Shown here: positions 47,540-59,099 of the stretch, piece by piece
Layout: each line of letters starts with the position of its first letter
How positions within the stretch are numbered: the first letter of the stretch is position 1
Assembly (NCBI GenBank): GCA_963930645.1
Contig: OZ005659.1
Location: forward strand, 161,734,534-161,798,533
DNA from: Salticus scenicus
Taxonomy: Eukaryota > Arthropoda > Arachnida > Araneae > Salticidae
DNA length: 64,000 nt
Reading direction: 5' to 3'
The notes under the pieces: generated by a model
Told to the model about the DNA's origin: nothing
Databases searched by the model: none
Seen by the model: the letters and a program-made list of their open reading frames with translations, nothing else
Position numbers and translations under genes: made by a program

Positions 47540-48869
47540 TAAATAAATAAGTTAAGTTTGTATATGACTTGTCTTCATAGCATTATTTAGACATATTTTA
47601 GTTAAGAAAATATGAAATAATCAGGAAGCTGTAAACTGACGGTTACACTGAGAGAAAAAAAAAAAAATTAGAAGTTTTCTAAAATAAAATATAAAAATGC
47701 TTGTTTAACTCTTTCAAAAAGAAAAAAAGGTACTTTTTTGATTGCAGAGTGTGTGCTTTTCTATTATGCTCGTAGTGTTTAATTGAGGAAGAATATATCA
47801 CAAATTTGTCCAGTTTTTTACATAGAAAAAAATTATTTAAACTGTTACCTAACTCTTAAGAATGAGAAAACTAACGAAAAGAATTAAACTAGTATTTTCT
47901 TTAAATGATTATACACAAATTATTTAGAATAATTTAAAATGCAGACTTAAGAGTTTTTTTTTTTTTTTTAATTATTATTATTCATTAATAAATCATGTTT
48001 TTATTTATATTTTTCTTTAAATTAGAATTAAAAAAAATGATATAAAAATGTTTATTAAACACTTTTGTGAAAGAGAAAAACAAAATAAAAATAACATAAA
48101 ATTTCAAAGTAAGAAAATCAGAAAAACATTACTTTTTAGACTGCAGTATGCATATATATATATATATATAATTTCTATTAAGTTCTTTAACATTAATTGA
48201 GAAGAAAGAAATTACAAATTTGTCTAGTTTTCACATGACTAAAAATAATTACTTTAAATTGTTAACTATATTGTTAAAATTCATTTTTATGAGCATTTGC
48301 TTCTGAAAAAAAAAAAAAAAAAAAAAAAGTTTTTAAGAATGACAAATATATAATTGCTTTGCAGGTACTATTTTAGGTTCATTATAAAATTCTAATTAAC
48401 TTTGAAATTTTTGACAAATTACTTTTAAAACAAAGTATCGCGTGTTATGGTCTTTTGTAAGCGGTTTAAATTTGAAATAGTACAAAATTTTGTTTAAAAA
48501 GTTTACTTTTGAACAGAAAAATCTCAAAACATGTTTATTATTAGATTTTTACTAGATTTTTTTTAAACTTATTACTAGATTTTTACCTAGATTTTTACTA
48601 GGTTTTTTTTAGATTTTTTTATTATTAGTATTTACTGAAAATTAAACGAAAATGCATTAATTCCTGAAATTTAAACATAGCGAAATGTTATGATCAACTT
48701 AAATATTTCAGAAAAAAAAAAATTAACAACATATTAGAAGCTAAAAATTGTGTTTCATGCCATTAGTCAGCGTGATATAAATAATGAATTGAAAATTATA
48801 TGTTAGAAAAATGTACTAAAATTAACTGTATAAATATCTAAATCTGATTAATGTAAACATCGTAAGGAG

Positions 48870-48960
48870 TAGGGCGACCAGGTGTCCTCGAATTCCGAAG
48901 AAAGTCCTAAAAAAATACACAAAAAAATTGAATATACTTGTGGACGCCTATTAGAAAATG
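48870..48960. mobile_element. hAT-type terminus fragment
   Basis: TAGGGCGACCAGGTGTCCTC matches, in reverse, the right end of the MITE at 2639-2932 (GAGGACACCTGGTCACCCTTA). Only one end could be found, so it is a fragment or a half whose other end has decayed. Confidence 0.6.
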
Positions 48961-49060
48961 TTTCACTATAATAATTTATTATATGTATAATTAATAAGTT
49001 GAAGACAGTCTTTTCACGTGCTTATACGCAAAAATTACTAATATTTTCCAATTTAAGGTA

Positions 49061-49272
49061 CAGTTGGTAAGAAAAATATCCGAACGGTAGCAAAAATTCC
49101 TATATAAAAAAAGAGTTAATACTGTTTTGTTAAATAAATCCTTGTCGAATCATGTTCTTAGTCAGTCTAAGAACATGATTCGATAAGGATTTATTTAACA
49201 AAGCAGTATCAACTCTACTTTTTTTTTACATAGGAATTTTTGCTAGTGTTCGGATACTTCTGTTACCGATTG
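49061..49272. mobile_element. Palindromic Tc1/mariner-like MITE, copy 4
   Basis: Ends CAGTTGGTAAGAAAAATATC and the complement of CAATCGGTAACAGAAGTATC, with TA flanks. The centre GAATCATGTTCTTAGTCAG and its complement are intact. Confidence 0.83.
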
Positions 49273-49284
49273 TAATTATTTAAA

Positions 49285-49330
<46 letters not shown>

Positions 49331-49334
49331 CCCT

Positions 49335-49625
49335 ACTGTAGGCTTTCATTTCGTTTTCTTAGTTAATTTCACCGAAGGTTCCCGGAAGTTTCAAAGGAAC
49401 TTGAGTGGTAGCGCTTCTATCAATAAGGGATTTCCCCTGGTGTTTTCTGGAATTATTTCGCCGACTTTTTAGTAGGTGGCTCCAAACTTCATCTACGTCA
49501 GCACGCGGCTCGTAGGGGAAAATCACTTACTGCAAGCACCAGAGAAAATCACTGATAGAAGCGCTACCATTCAATTTCCTTATGAAAATGCCGGGGGCCT
49601 CCGGTGAAAGCACGGACTTAGAAGA
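49335..49625. mobile_element. GC-richer palindromic element
   Basis: GGTAGCGCTTCTATCA at 49410-49425 and its complement at 49552-49567 are the core of an imperfect inverted repeat running from about 49360 to 49612 (TTTCACCGAAGG... against ...CTCCGGTGAAA). The left rim TAGGCTTTCATTTCGTTTTC also has an inverted partner at 56185-56219. 49610-49770 beyond it is GC-rich, with no recognised function. Confidence 0.6.
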
Positions 49626-49995
49626 AGGACCCGTTTCTCCAACGGCGGCCGTCCCTCAAAAATGGACCCGAAATGGTCGCTATTATTCATTCGCCGCTAA
49701 GGGTCGTATGTGTTCTCTGACTGTTCACTTACGCCGTAGAATAGCATTGTGAACAGACGGAATTTTAGTTTTGTTTTCAGTTTTATTTTCAATTTATTTT
49801 TAATATTAGATATTTTTATAATGTTACACTTGTTACGCATCGGGTTGCACCTCTGGATATCGAAGTGTTCGAAAAAAAAAACAAGGAAATAGGTGAAAAG
49901 AACCCAAGTTTATTTCGTCCACCTAATGTAAGCTATTGATTTTAATGTTTTATTGAATGATAAAATTGTTGTCTTTTAAATATTCTATTACTATA

Positions 49996-50032
<37 letters not shown>

Positions 50033-50154
50033 TGATTTAATTGGGATGGTTCTTAGTAAAATTCTGTTTCATAGATTTTTTTTTTTTTTTTAATTAATTA
50101 AAACGTAATTTTTCAGGTCACTTTGCATTAAGATTTTCAAATTTGAGTGCTAGC

Positions 50155-50465
50155 CATAGAATAATAATAAAGGAAGAAGGAGCATGCCAATACTCTAATG
50201 CTTACAAACTCCTTCTAGTGAAATGCCAGCGAAAGCTACTTTTGCTCCTCTCAACTTTCAAGTAGGGCACCCATCCTCCGAGCATTTATCGCTGTTTGTT
50301 GTGGGTGCTGCCTCGCAGACTGATTGAGAGACAGACGACACGATTCAAAAATCTCGCCAACCAATCAGATGGAAGCACTGTTACAACCGTATACCCGGCA
50401 TTCCTGGATTTTACAAACCGAAACCAAAACACGTACGCTCCTTCTTCCTTTATTATTATTCTATG
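50155..50465. mobile_element. hAT-type MITE with perfect 8-bp duplication
   Basis: GTGCTAGC at 50147-50154 and 50466-50473 brackets inverted ends CATAGAATAATAATAAAGGA and TCCTTTATTATTATTCTATG, which extend to about 30 bp (AGAAGGAGC). 8-bp duplications mark hAT elements. The 311-bp interior is relatively GC-rich and non-coding. Confidence 0.88.
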
Positions 50466-50473
50466 GTGCTAGC

Positions 50474-51258
50474 AGTATTCCTTTTTTTATATTATTCGGC
50501 TAAGACATGCGAGCTTGCAATCTTCCGAATTTAAATCATGTTAATTATAAATCACGTATTTTTTTTATTTATTTTTTTTTTTTTTAATTGGAGCTTAAAA
50601 ACAAGTATTTTTAAAAATCTTGAATTGTAAACCGATTTTGGCAAGAGTTAAAAATTGGTTAAAAATGATATGAGTTCACAGTCATACTTTTTTCAATTCA
50701 TTTCAAAATTACTGAGTTTTAAGATATTTTAAAAATAATTTAAAATGTGATTTCAGGCCACTTTGCATTGACATTTTAAATTAATTTTACAAATTGCCAA
50801 TCTTTTAACTTCTAATTCATGTTAGATGATAAATCACGTTATATTATTATCATTATTATTACCATATTATAGAAATGTATTGTTTTTAACAAAAAAGAAA
50901 TTTTTAATTGGTTTTGTCAAAAATTAAAAATAATGATTATGATTTCACAGTAAAAAACTCCTAAATTCAGTTGAAAATTCGAGATTTTAAAGAAAAATTA
51001 TATTTAATTAAATTCATCACCAGTGCCACATTCACATTTCATAATTTATAAGCTAGTGTCTAGCTGAAAATTAGAGATTTTGTGTAAAAATTAGAGTATT
51101 AAATTCAAGGTTTTTTTAATTGAATAAAACTCTATGTAACTTTTTTTTCATTCCTTTTTTAAGTTAATTTTCTTATATAATAAAGGGTTTTTTACATGAT
51201 TCCTTGTCTTTTCTTTTGATAACAGAGTAAAAGAAAATCATCGTTTGCATTTACTTAA

Positions 51259-51325
<67 letters not shown>

Positions 51326-51610
51326 CACACTTTTTTTAAAAATTTCAACTGATACAGATAACATATATATCTCAAAATTTATGTATAATCACTGGTTATT
51401 TCGCTATGCAAAATGGAAAAGAACTATAATAATGTTTAAATGGTTATATATGTATATATACAATTGAACTTTGTTAACGAGAATCTCAAGGAGGATAAAA
51501 AATTTGTTCATGGTATCAGTAGTTCATGCTATCAGTGACTAATAATCATATTACTAAAGTAATCTTCATTTTTACGGGGATCGTGGAAACAGTTCATGTT
51601 AAAAGTAATT
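50474..51610. other. Non-coding, microsatellites
   Basis: (AAT)n then (TA)n at about 51261-51324. No ORF or terminal repeat recognised. Confidence 0.4.
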
Positions 51611-51612
51611 CA

Positions 51613-51840
51613 TGGATTGGATTGGATTTCGGAATAAGGCTGATTGACTGCTGTAGGTCCAAGGCCTGAGGGGAGTGCCCTCCATGGGGTCTTTCTAAGG
51701 GGTCCCAGCCTGTATCTACGCAAGTATCGGAGAAAAACACAGCAAACTCTGAACGGCGAGGCCGACGAGCATGACCTGGGATTGAACACGGCACCTCACG
51801 TCTACCAGCTTTGAGCGCAGAACCGCTCGGCCGCTGGTGG
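51613..51840 (-). mobile_element. tRNA-derived SINE, full-length copy 1
   Basis: Read on the minus strand it begins with an A-box-like GCGGCCGAGCGGTTCTGCGC (51814-51833) and a B-box-like GTGTTCAATCCC (51778-51789), the spacing of a Leu/Ser-type tRNA head with a long variable arm. The body contains TTTTTCTCCGATACTTGCG and a tail family core GGCCTTGGACCTACAGCAGT. Such SINEs are transcribed by RNA polymerase III and copied by LINE proteins. The short minus frame at 51594-51794 is read-through. Confidence 0.8.
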
Positions 51841-52365
51841 GCAAAAAGTAATTCGTGTTAACAGTGTTCACATTAACGAGGTTCGACTGTATTATATTAC
51901 TCCTTATTCCACTGAGATTCAGATAAATATTTTAAGAATTTAATTAGCTTTAATTTCCACAGAATTTGTAAACTGAAGTTTCAATTTTTTTTTTTTTTTC
52001 ACATTTTTATCAACATGCTATTTTTATTGCCATCTTTTTTTTATTTCTTAGAAATAATTCTAATAAATATTACATGCATTATTTCTTGAGCATGTAATAT
52101 TCTATGCTAATATTGATAAATTTAATAACATCTTATTTTTAACACACTTGAGTCACATTGCCCATTTATCTATAAAAATTAAGGATTAAAGCATATATCA
52201 TTCTCCTTGGGTCACATTATATAATACATAGTGGCAAATCTTATATTTCAAAAATTAAGAAATCAAAGAAGAAAGAAATCTCCTAAACAATTTATAAATT
52301 AAATAAATTTTTTTTTAAAGTAATTTTTTAAAAATTACTTTAAAAACGTATTAGCTTTATTACCT

Positions 52366-52512
52366 CGTGCTCATCGACGAATACGTTAGGAGTTTTCCGT
52401 AGTTTTCTCAGAAACTCGCGTAAATGCGGGCTAGAAGCCCTTAGAAAGACTCCCACGGAGGGCATTCCACCTATTGGCCTAGGAACTTAGCGTAAGCAAT
52501 CGGCCTTAAACC
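52366..52512 (+). mobile_element. tRNA-derived SINE, 5'-truncated copy 2
   Basis: Body and tail only: GGAGTTTTCCGTAGTTTTCT, GAAGCCCTTAGAAAGA and ATCGGCCTTAAACCC match the other copies. Both promoter boxes are lost. A palindrome at about 52318-52343 (AAAGTAATTTTT/AAAAATTACTTT) lies just upstream. Confidence 0.7.
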
Positions 52513-52931
52513 CAAACATTACTTTTTAATTATGTTGTTATAACAGGTTTTTTTTCCCTTCTTTTTTTTTCCCAATTCTTGTTGCACAAGTAGAAAAAAA
52601 AAAAAAAAAAAAAAAATTCATTCTAGAAAGAGAAAAATGTTCTCTAAGCTTCAGCTTCAATATAATAGTTTTTAATTAAAAATCTTACTATAGGAACTTG
52701 TATTAAAAAACTGAGAGAATACTTTAGAAATTATGAGTACCAGGCAGCTATAATGTTGTTAAGGAACAGAGTATTATTTTACATGCAAGAAACAGTGGTA
52801 TCATACTGTTTGTTGCAAAGATGGATGTTCATGGAATTACATTATCCAGTATATTTTTCATAATTCCATTTGCACATTCAGAAATTTCTCGACCATTAAA
52901 TCTGTTCTATTTCTTCAAAAATTGATTTCTT

Positions 52932-53125
52932 GATGCTGGTGGACGTGAAGTGTCGGGTTCGATCCCAAATCGCGCTTATCGGTCTAGCTGTTCGGAGTTT
53001 TGCGCGTTTTTTTCTCTTTTTCCTGAAACTTGCGTAATTGTGGACAAAGGCCCTTTAGAAGGACCGCCACGGTGGGCAGACCCAAGCCTTGGAACCTAAT
53101 GCAGTCGGCTGGCTTTAATCTCCAA
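52932..53125 (+). mobile_element. tRNA-derived SINE, 5'-truncated copy 3
   Basis: Retains the B box GGGTTCGATCC (52955-52965) but starts inside the tRNA-like region (GCTGGTGGACGTGAAGTG), so the A box is missing. Body and tail follow with GGAGTTTTGCGCG and CAGTCGGCTGGCTTTAATC. Confidence 0.78.
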
Positions 53126-53514
53126 CACCAACATTGATTTTAAGCTATAAAGTCAGATGAATGACCTAAAAGCAGTTTTCGAATCCTTTAGAAGAAAAAA
53201 TTCAGAATTTAAAAAATTTCCGCATACAGTATTATGGGCTTTGGTTCCAAAAATAAATAAATAAAATAATTAATAAAAAAATTCTCCTTTAGCTTTTTGA
53301 AAGGGAATGCTCAAATTATTATGATTGACTCTGCTTTTCATTACATTGATTTTTATATCGCGCATATTTAAATATATATATAAGTTAATTTTATTTTTTG
53401 AATAAATTATTTGCTTTAAATGAGTAGCAAATAATACAGATTGAAAATCTCTTTAAAGTGCAAATTTTAAAATGAAAAATATTGATAAAAATGAAAAAGT
53501 GCTGTATTTCGGTT

Positions 53515-53745
53515 TATGGATTTATTGGATTTGGGAATAACGTCGATTGACTACTGTAGGTCCAACGTCTGAAGGGGAGTGCTCTCCGTGTGGGATCTTT
53601 CTAAGGGATTCTAGTCCGTATGCACACAATTTTCGGAGAAAAACACGGAAAACTCTGAATGACTAAGTAGAGAAGCGCGACCTGGAATCGAGCCCAGGCA
53701 CTTCCCGTCACTCAGCTTTGAGCGCAGAACCGCTCGACCACCATT
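53515..53745 (-). mobile_element. tRNA-derived SINE, full-length copy 4
   Basis: Minus-strand A box TGGTCGAGCGGTTCTGCGCT (about 53722-53741) and B box GGGCTCGATTCC (53684-53695). Body with GTTTTTCTCCG and tail with CAATCGACGTTATTCCC. It has the best-preserved promoter of the four copies. Confidence 0.8.
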
Positions 53746-54011
53746 GGAGTCTCGGAAGAGGGAAAAGGGCGGCCTTTGTAAAAAAATCATAATAAATTTT
53801 TAAAATTTTTCTTTTTTACATACTTTGTATTTTTTAATTTTTTTTTATTGGAAATGCTGGCATAAATTGTGATTTTTGAAATACATTCATTGTTTTAAAT
53901 TATGAAAATTCATATTTTCATATTTATTTTTTAAATATCATATGTTTTCATTATACTATTTCGTCTTTTTTTTTTCGGGGTGGGGGGGGAGCGAATTGTT
54001 TATATTTATAG

Positions 54012-55420
54012 ATATGTTTACATACTAGCAGGCGACGCCCGCTTCGCTGGTCCCTATTTTTAAATGAATCACTATAATTACTGATTTCTCAGAATTGCAT
54101 TAATTTTTATCATGTGAAAAAAAAAAAGAGAAACAAAATCTGATTAGGAAAAATGTCGCACCGGCTTCTCAATGTCTTCGGAAAAAATTCCCAAAATGCT
54201 CTAACTCTTATTTCTATTATTTCCCCCCTTCGCCCCCCCCCTCCCATCTATCCTAATAAATTTACAAATTCGAAAATATCCGCAATCGATTTGTAAGTAT
54301 CAAAAACCTCTATGCACCAGTTTTGAACGATCTATGTCGATTTTATTTTTTTGCCCCTCCCAATAATTTAAAAAATTCAAAAATATCCGCAATCGATTTG
54401 TAGGTATCGAAAACCTCTATGTACCAATTTTGAATGATCTAACTCTATTTTTTTTTGCCCCTCCGCTCCCCCTTCCCGGCCCTTCCAATAACTTTACACT
54501 TTCGAAAATATCCCCATTCCACTTGCAGGCCTTTAAAACCTGTCTGTACCAATTTTGAACGGCCTAACTGTATTTCTATTTGTTTTTGCCCATAGCCCCC
54601 CCCTTAACGCCCCTCCTAATAATTTTACAAATTCGAAAATATCCCCATTCGATTTGTAAGTATCGAAAACCTCTATATACCAATTTTGAACGATCTAACT
54701 CTATTTTTATTTTTTTGCCCCCCCCCTCTCCCCCCCCTTCTCGCCCTTACTAATAACTTTACACTTTCGAAAATATCCCAATTCGACTTGCAGGCCTCTT
54801 AAACCTATCTGTACCAATTTTGAACGACCTAACTGTATTTCTATTTGTTTTTGCCCCATAGCCCCCCCTTACCGCCCCTCCTAATTATTTTACAAATTTA
54901 AAAATATCCGCAATCGATTTGTAAGTATCGAAAACCTCTATGTACCAATTTTGAACGATCTGACACTATTTTTATTTTTTTGCAACCCCCTCCCCCTCCC
55001 CCCCTTCTCGCCCCTCCTAATAAATTTACACTTTCGAAAATATCCCCATTCGACTTGCAGGCCTCTTAAACCTATCTGTACCAATTTTGAACGGCCTAAC
55101 TGTATTTCTCTTTGTTTTTGCCCCATAGCCCCCCCTTACCGCCTCTCCTAATAATTTTACAAATTTGAAAATATCCGCAATCGATTTGTAAGTATCGAAA
55201 ACTTCTATGTACCAATTTTGAACGATCTGACACTATTTTTAATTTTTTTGCCCCCCCCTCTCCTCCCCCCTTCTTGCCCCTCCTAATAACTTTACACAAT
55301 CGAAAATATCCCCATTCGTCTTGCAGGCCTTTAAAACCTATCTGTACCAATTTTGAACGGCCTAACTGTATTTCTATTTGTATTTGCTCCATAGCCCCCC
55401 CCCCCCTTGCTGCCCCACCT
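54012..55420 (+). repeat. Dimeric C-rich satellite, about 265-bp period
   Basis: Two alternating half units of about 132 bp. Half 1 has GAAAATATCCGCAATCGATT and GTAAGTATCGAAAACCTCTA. Half 2 has CGAAAATATCCCCATTCGAC and TTGCAGGCCT. Both share CCAATTTTGAACG and end in runs of C with TTTTTTGCCCC. About nine half units run from 54250 to 55420. The left rim contains ACTAGCAGGCGACGCCCGCT, which looks like an element terminus. Short frames here are repeat read-through. Confidence 0.9.
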
Positions 55421-55423
55421 GGG

Positions 55424-56040
55424 GGCTGAATTCTAAAATTCCAGAAATTGGTTTTTAGATAGTTGCATTAGCTATATTTTAGAGTAAAAATTTCACGTAT
55501 ATCTATTTTTTTGTTTGAGATATATAGGATTATGCGAAATCACGTTTTACGCATGTGAAATCACGTTTAGCCCCCTCCCCTCGCCCCCCTTGGGGACCGA
55601 ATTTCAAAAATTCCAGAAACCGATTTTTAGACATTTGTATTAGCCATATTTTAAAGCAAAAATTTCACGTATATCTGTTTTTTTGTTTGATATATATAGG
55701 ATTATGTGAAATCACGTTTAACGCATGTGAAATCACGTTTAGCCCCCTCCCCTCGCCCCCCTTGGGGACCGAATTTCAAAAATTCCAGAAACCGATTTTT
55801 AGACATTTGTATTAGCCATATTTTAAAGCAAAAATTTCACGTATATCTGTTTTTTTGTTTGATATATATAGGATTATGTGAAATCACGTTTAACGCATGT
55901 GAAATCACGTTTCGCCCCCTCCTCCCCCCCTTGGGGACCGAATTTTAAAAATTCCAGAAATCGATTTTTAGACATTTGTATTAGCTATATTTTAAAGCAA
56001 AAATTTTACGGATATATGCTTTTTTGTTCGAGATATTTAA
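55424..56040 (+). repeat. 172-bp tandem repeat, about four copies
   Basis: GTGAAATCACGTTT repeats at 55555, 55727 and 55899 with exact 172-bp spacing, each time next to CCCCCTTGGGGACCGAA, AATTCCAGAAACCGATTTTT and AAAATTTCACGTATATCTG. A more diverged unit starts near 55424. Junctions to the dimeric satellite share C-rich runs. ORFs here are read-through. Confidence 0.9.
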
Positions 56041-56556
56041 CATTATTACATTTAATTCTCGCGTTAAAGCGCTCTTTCAAGTTTGAAGTGGAAAAGCAGT
56101 CGATGCGAGCGCCATCTTCTAAAAGCGACCAAAATGGGGCCATTCTGATAACACAGCGCCGGCGGTCCATAGTGTACGTCCATGGGTGAAAGTAACTAAG
56201 GAAACGAAATGAAAGCCTAAAGTAAGGTTTTTTTTTTATATTTATTTAAATATGTTTAGCAGGCTTCATGTACTTTTTTAAAAGTTTAAAGTTAAGGTAA
56301 TTAATTTATTTTTTCCTCTGATTTAAGGGACCGTCCTTAGGGGTGCATCGCAGACCGTCGCCAATTATCCATCGCGCAGTACTAGTGCGAAGTTAAAACC
56401 AACCAACAAAACTTGAAATTTGAAAACACTCATTTCTACTCAAATTCAATTAAAAACTACTGGCCACTATAATGAGGAATGAATGCAGAAATAGAAAGAA
56501 ATGAACACAGGCAACATATTAATAAAAATATCAGTCATTAGCTATATAATATCATA

Positions 56557-56684
56557 TAGTCGGTAACAAAAGTATCCGAACACTAGCAAAAATTCCTGTA
56601 TAAAAAAAGTAGATTTAAAATTATTTTGTTAAATAAATCCTTGTCGAATCCTTGTCTTAGACTGACTAAGAACATGATTCGACT
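56557..56684. mobile_element. Palindromic MITE, copy 5, right half lost
   Basis: Starts TAGTCGGTAACAAAAGTATC and ends abruptly after the central GAACATGATTCGACT, at about 56684. The distal arm is missing. Confidence 0.8.
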
Positions 56685-56739
56685 GAATTTAGATGGGTTA
56701 ACATTTAATGAGATAGATATTTCCAAGCATAAATCACGA

Positions 56740-57960
56740 AGAAATTAATTGTTAGAATGAAGGAAACAAATGTTTAAAATAAGGATTTAAAACGAAAGAA
56801 GAAAAAACTGAAATTTAAACATCTTGAAACTTAATACGTAATATCTAAAGTTTAAATATTAGAAAAAGACGTCATTTTTACAGATTTTTCCCACTGATTA
56901 TTCTTCTGAATTTTCATACAATCAAATTTTCATGATAAAAACTTTTATTCATGTCACTTTAAGTTTTAAACGTATTTTATTTTAATTACCTTCATAAATC
57001 TTATTTAGTGTTAGGAGAAATGCAGACAAAATCAATCGTTTCTTTTTATATTATTTATTGAGAATCGTGTTTATTTTATTTTATTTTTCTTTAAAAAGCA
57101 ATTGAAAAAGTTCATAAGTACGATATAAAAAAGTTTATTTAAGGCTTTTAAAAATAAATAAGTAATTAAATAAAATGAAATAAAATAAAGAAACTTTAAA
57201 GGAAAATATTATTTCTGACTGCAGAATTTTTTTTTTCTCTATTAAGTTATCAAATTTTAATTGAGGAAGAAAAAATCACGAATTCATTCAGTATTTTAAA
57301 TGATTGAACATAATTCTTTTAATTGTTACCTACATTGTTAGAAATAATTTTTAGGAGAATGTTAGAAATAATTTTTTGTTTAAAAAAAAATGTGCGCAAG
57401 AATAGGAAAATAAAAATAATTGCATTTGCAGTTACTATTTTTAATGTCTGTATAATAAAATTCTAATTAACTTGATATACATATATATATATTTTTTATC
57501 AAAATATATTTTTTAACAAAATGTCGCAAGTGTTTTGTTTTTGTAAGTAATTTTAATTTAAGATAGAATAATTTACGCAATATTAATTTTAAAATTTGCA
57601 GAAGCATTTTAATAACAAAACTTAAAAAAAAAAAAAAAAATAATCTGGAATAGTAGCTAGATGTTTATTTATTTTTATTATTATTATTTTTTAAATAAGC
57701 AAGGTGTTTTTTTTTGGGGGGGGGGAGAGGGGGGTTGAATTTATTTAATACAAATTAATAGAATCCTACCTTATCAATATTCTAAAAAATATGTAAAAAT
57801 AAATACTTTCGAAAATATAAAGATTTGTTAATTTTATGCTATTTTTGGATGAATTAAACAGAGTTTATTGAAATTTGATTATTTACTTTTATTCAAAATC
57901 GTTGAAATTTTATTCAACTTTACATAAATTGCGTTCTAAGACAGATGGATGAATACTTTA
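56740..57960. repeat. Dispersed long repeat, copy D
   Basis: Colinear with copies E and C: a CTTATTTAGTGTTAGGAGAA block, an AATTGAGGAAGAAAAAATCA block, AATAATTGCATTTGCAG and AGATAGAATAATTTACGCAA. No open frame is shared. A G-rich tract occurs at about 57715-57735. Confidence 0.6.
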
Positions 57961-58319
57961 CGAAAGTTTTTTATTGTGTTTTTCTAATTTTTCAATTTTC
58001 TCATGCAGTAATGAAATTCTATGTATAGGATATTTAAAAGGGGATTTTACAAAACATGAGGAGTGATTATAACAGTGAAGAATAATTAAATTTACTCTTT
58101 TAAACCTTGGTCCTTTTTATTGAGACAGAATTTTAATTTTCTAGATCATCATTATAAGAGGAATTTTAAATTTGAAAAACTAGTAGACACTGTTGTGAAA
58201 AATGATACAACTTATTTTTCAGACATACCTCTTTTCCTAAGTGTCAGAACATATTCCCATTTATTGGACTTTCATCAAAAGAGTGGAGTGAATTTTAGCA
58301 TTAAACTATAGCTACGTAT

Positions 58320-58565
58320 TCGGCAGTTGGCAACGGTTTGGGACCCATCCCTAATAGCTGTTCGGAGACATGAAATCACAATTTCCATTCTCTGCGAAGG
58401 AGATAGATGCCCCACATTGGATCATACGGAACATGTAGGACATTGTGGCCTCAACGGAATGTACATGCATTAGCCACCATTGGCGAACACGACAGTTTTC
58501 GGATGAAATCCGCTATCTCCCAGTTATGAGCTCGGCGCTATAATGAACAGGCTACCGCGGATACC
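58320..58565 (-). mobile_element. tRNA-Met-like SINE, degenerate
   Basis: The minus strand shows GGTAGCCTGTTCATTATAGC (A-box-like), GAGCTCATAACTGGGAG (anticodon region with CAT) and GCGGATTTCATCC (decayed B box), in tRNA order. GGCCACAATGTCCTACATG follows as the body. It differs from the 51.6-53.7 kb family. The head is too damaged to be a working tRNA. The open frame 58120-58311 beside it is unassigned. Confidence 0.6.
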
Positions 58566-58628
58566 TATACAAAAGAGATAAATTGTATAATGCCTTGTGC
58601 GTGTGCTACACTATGTTGTACACATATA

Positions 58629-58670
58629 CAGTCGGCAGCAAAATTATTCAAGCGCTAGCAATAATTCCTA

Positions 58671-58706
<36 letters not shown>

Positions 58707-58851
58707 TTAGTTAAATAAATCCTTGTCGAATCATGTTCTTAGTCAGTCTAAGAACATAATTTGACAAGGATTTATTTAAAAAAGCAGTATTGAGTGTACT
58801 TTCTTTATATAAGAATTATTGCTAGCACTCGAATAACTTTGCTGCCGACTG
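58629..58851. mobile_element. Palindromic Tc1/mariner-like MITE, copy 6
   Basis: Left end CAGTCGGCAGCAAAATTATT after TA, right end complement CAGTCGGCAGCAAAGTTATT. The right TA has become TC. A 30-nt poly(A) has expanded in the left arm (about 58673-58703). Confidence 0.83.
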
Positions 58852-59033
58852 TCGAGATCATATCATTGAAAGCTTTTATTTGAGCCATTGAGAAAAAATC
58901 ACAGCGTAAGTTCAGATATCCAAGTAAGAATCTCAACGAATGTAAGACTGTGAAAAAAGAAGTTAAAGTAACAAAAAAAAAAAAAAAACTGTCTGAAAAA
59001 AAAAAATAATAATAATCATAAAATAATAATAAT

Positions 59034-59039
<6 letters not shown>

Positions 59040-59092
<53 letters not shown>
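59040..59092. repeat. (TA)26 microsatellite
   Basis: Pure TA tract preceded by AAT repeats. Confidence 0.95.
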
Positions 59093-59099
59093 TTAAAGT

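Larger units (their letters stand above)
46418..48865. repeat. Dispersed long repeat, copy C
   Basis: 46418-46650 and 47750-48540 align in order with copies E (15120-16140) and D (56890-57640). 48640-48865 aligns instead with copies A (11330-11515) and B (28460-28660), sharing an AAGCTAAARATTRTGTTT-like block. The two repeat classes therefore join here, suggesting one long ancestral unit. The MITE at 47327 and a G/T-rich block at about 46680 are insertions. Confidence 0.55.

Noticed and set aside
51594..51840. A functional tRNA gene
   Set aside because: A and B boxes are present, but the cloverleaf is imperfect and the sequence continues into a shared SINE body.
54938..56189. Several ORFs of 62-103 codons in the satellites
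   Set aside because: They repeat with the satellite period, begin mostly at non-ATG codons and have no domain.
58120..58311. 63-codon ORF beside the tRNA-Met-like SINE
   Set aside because: Looks less repetitive than most, but no family is recognisable and the start is not supported.
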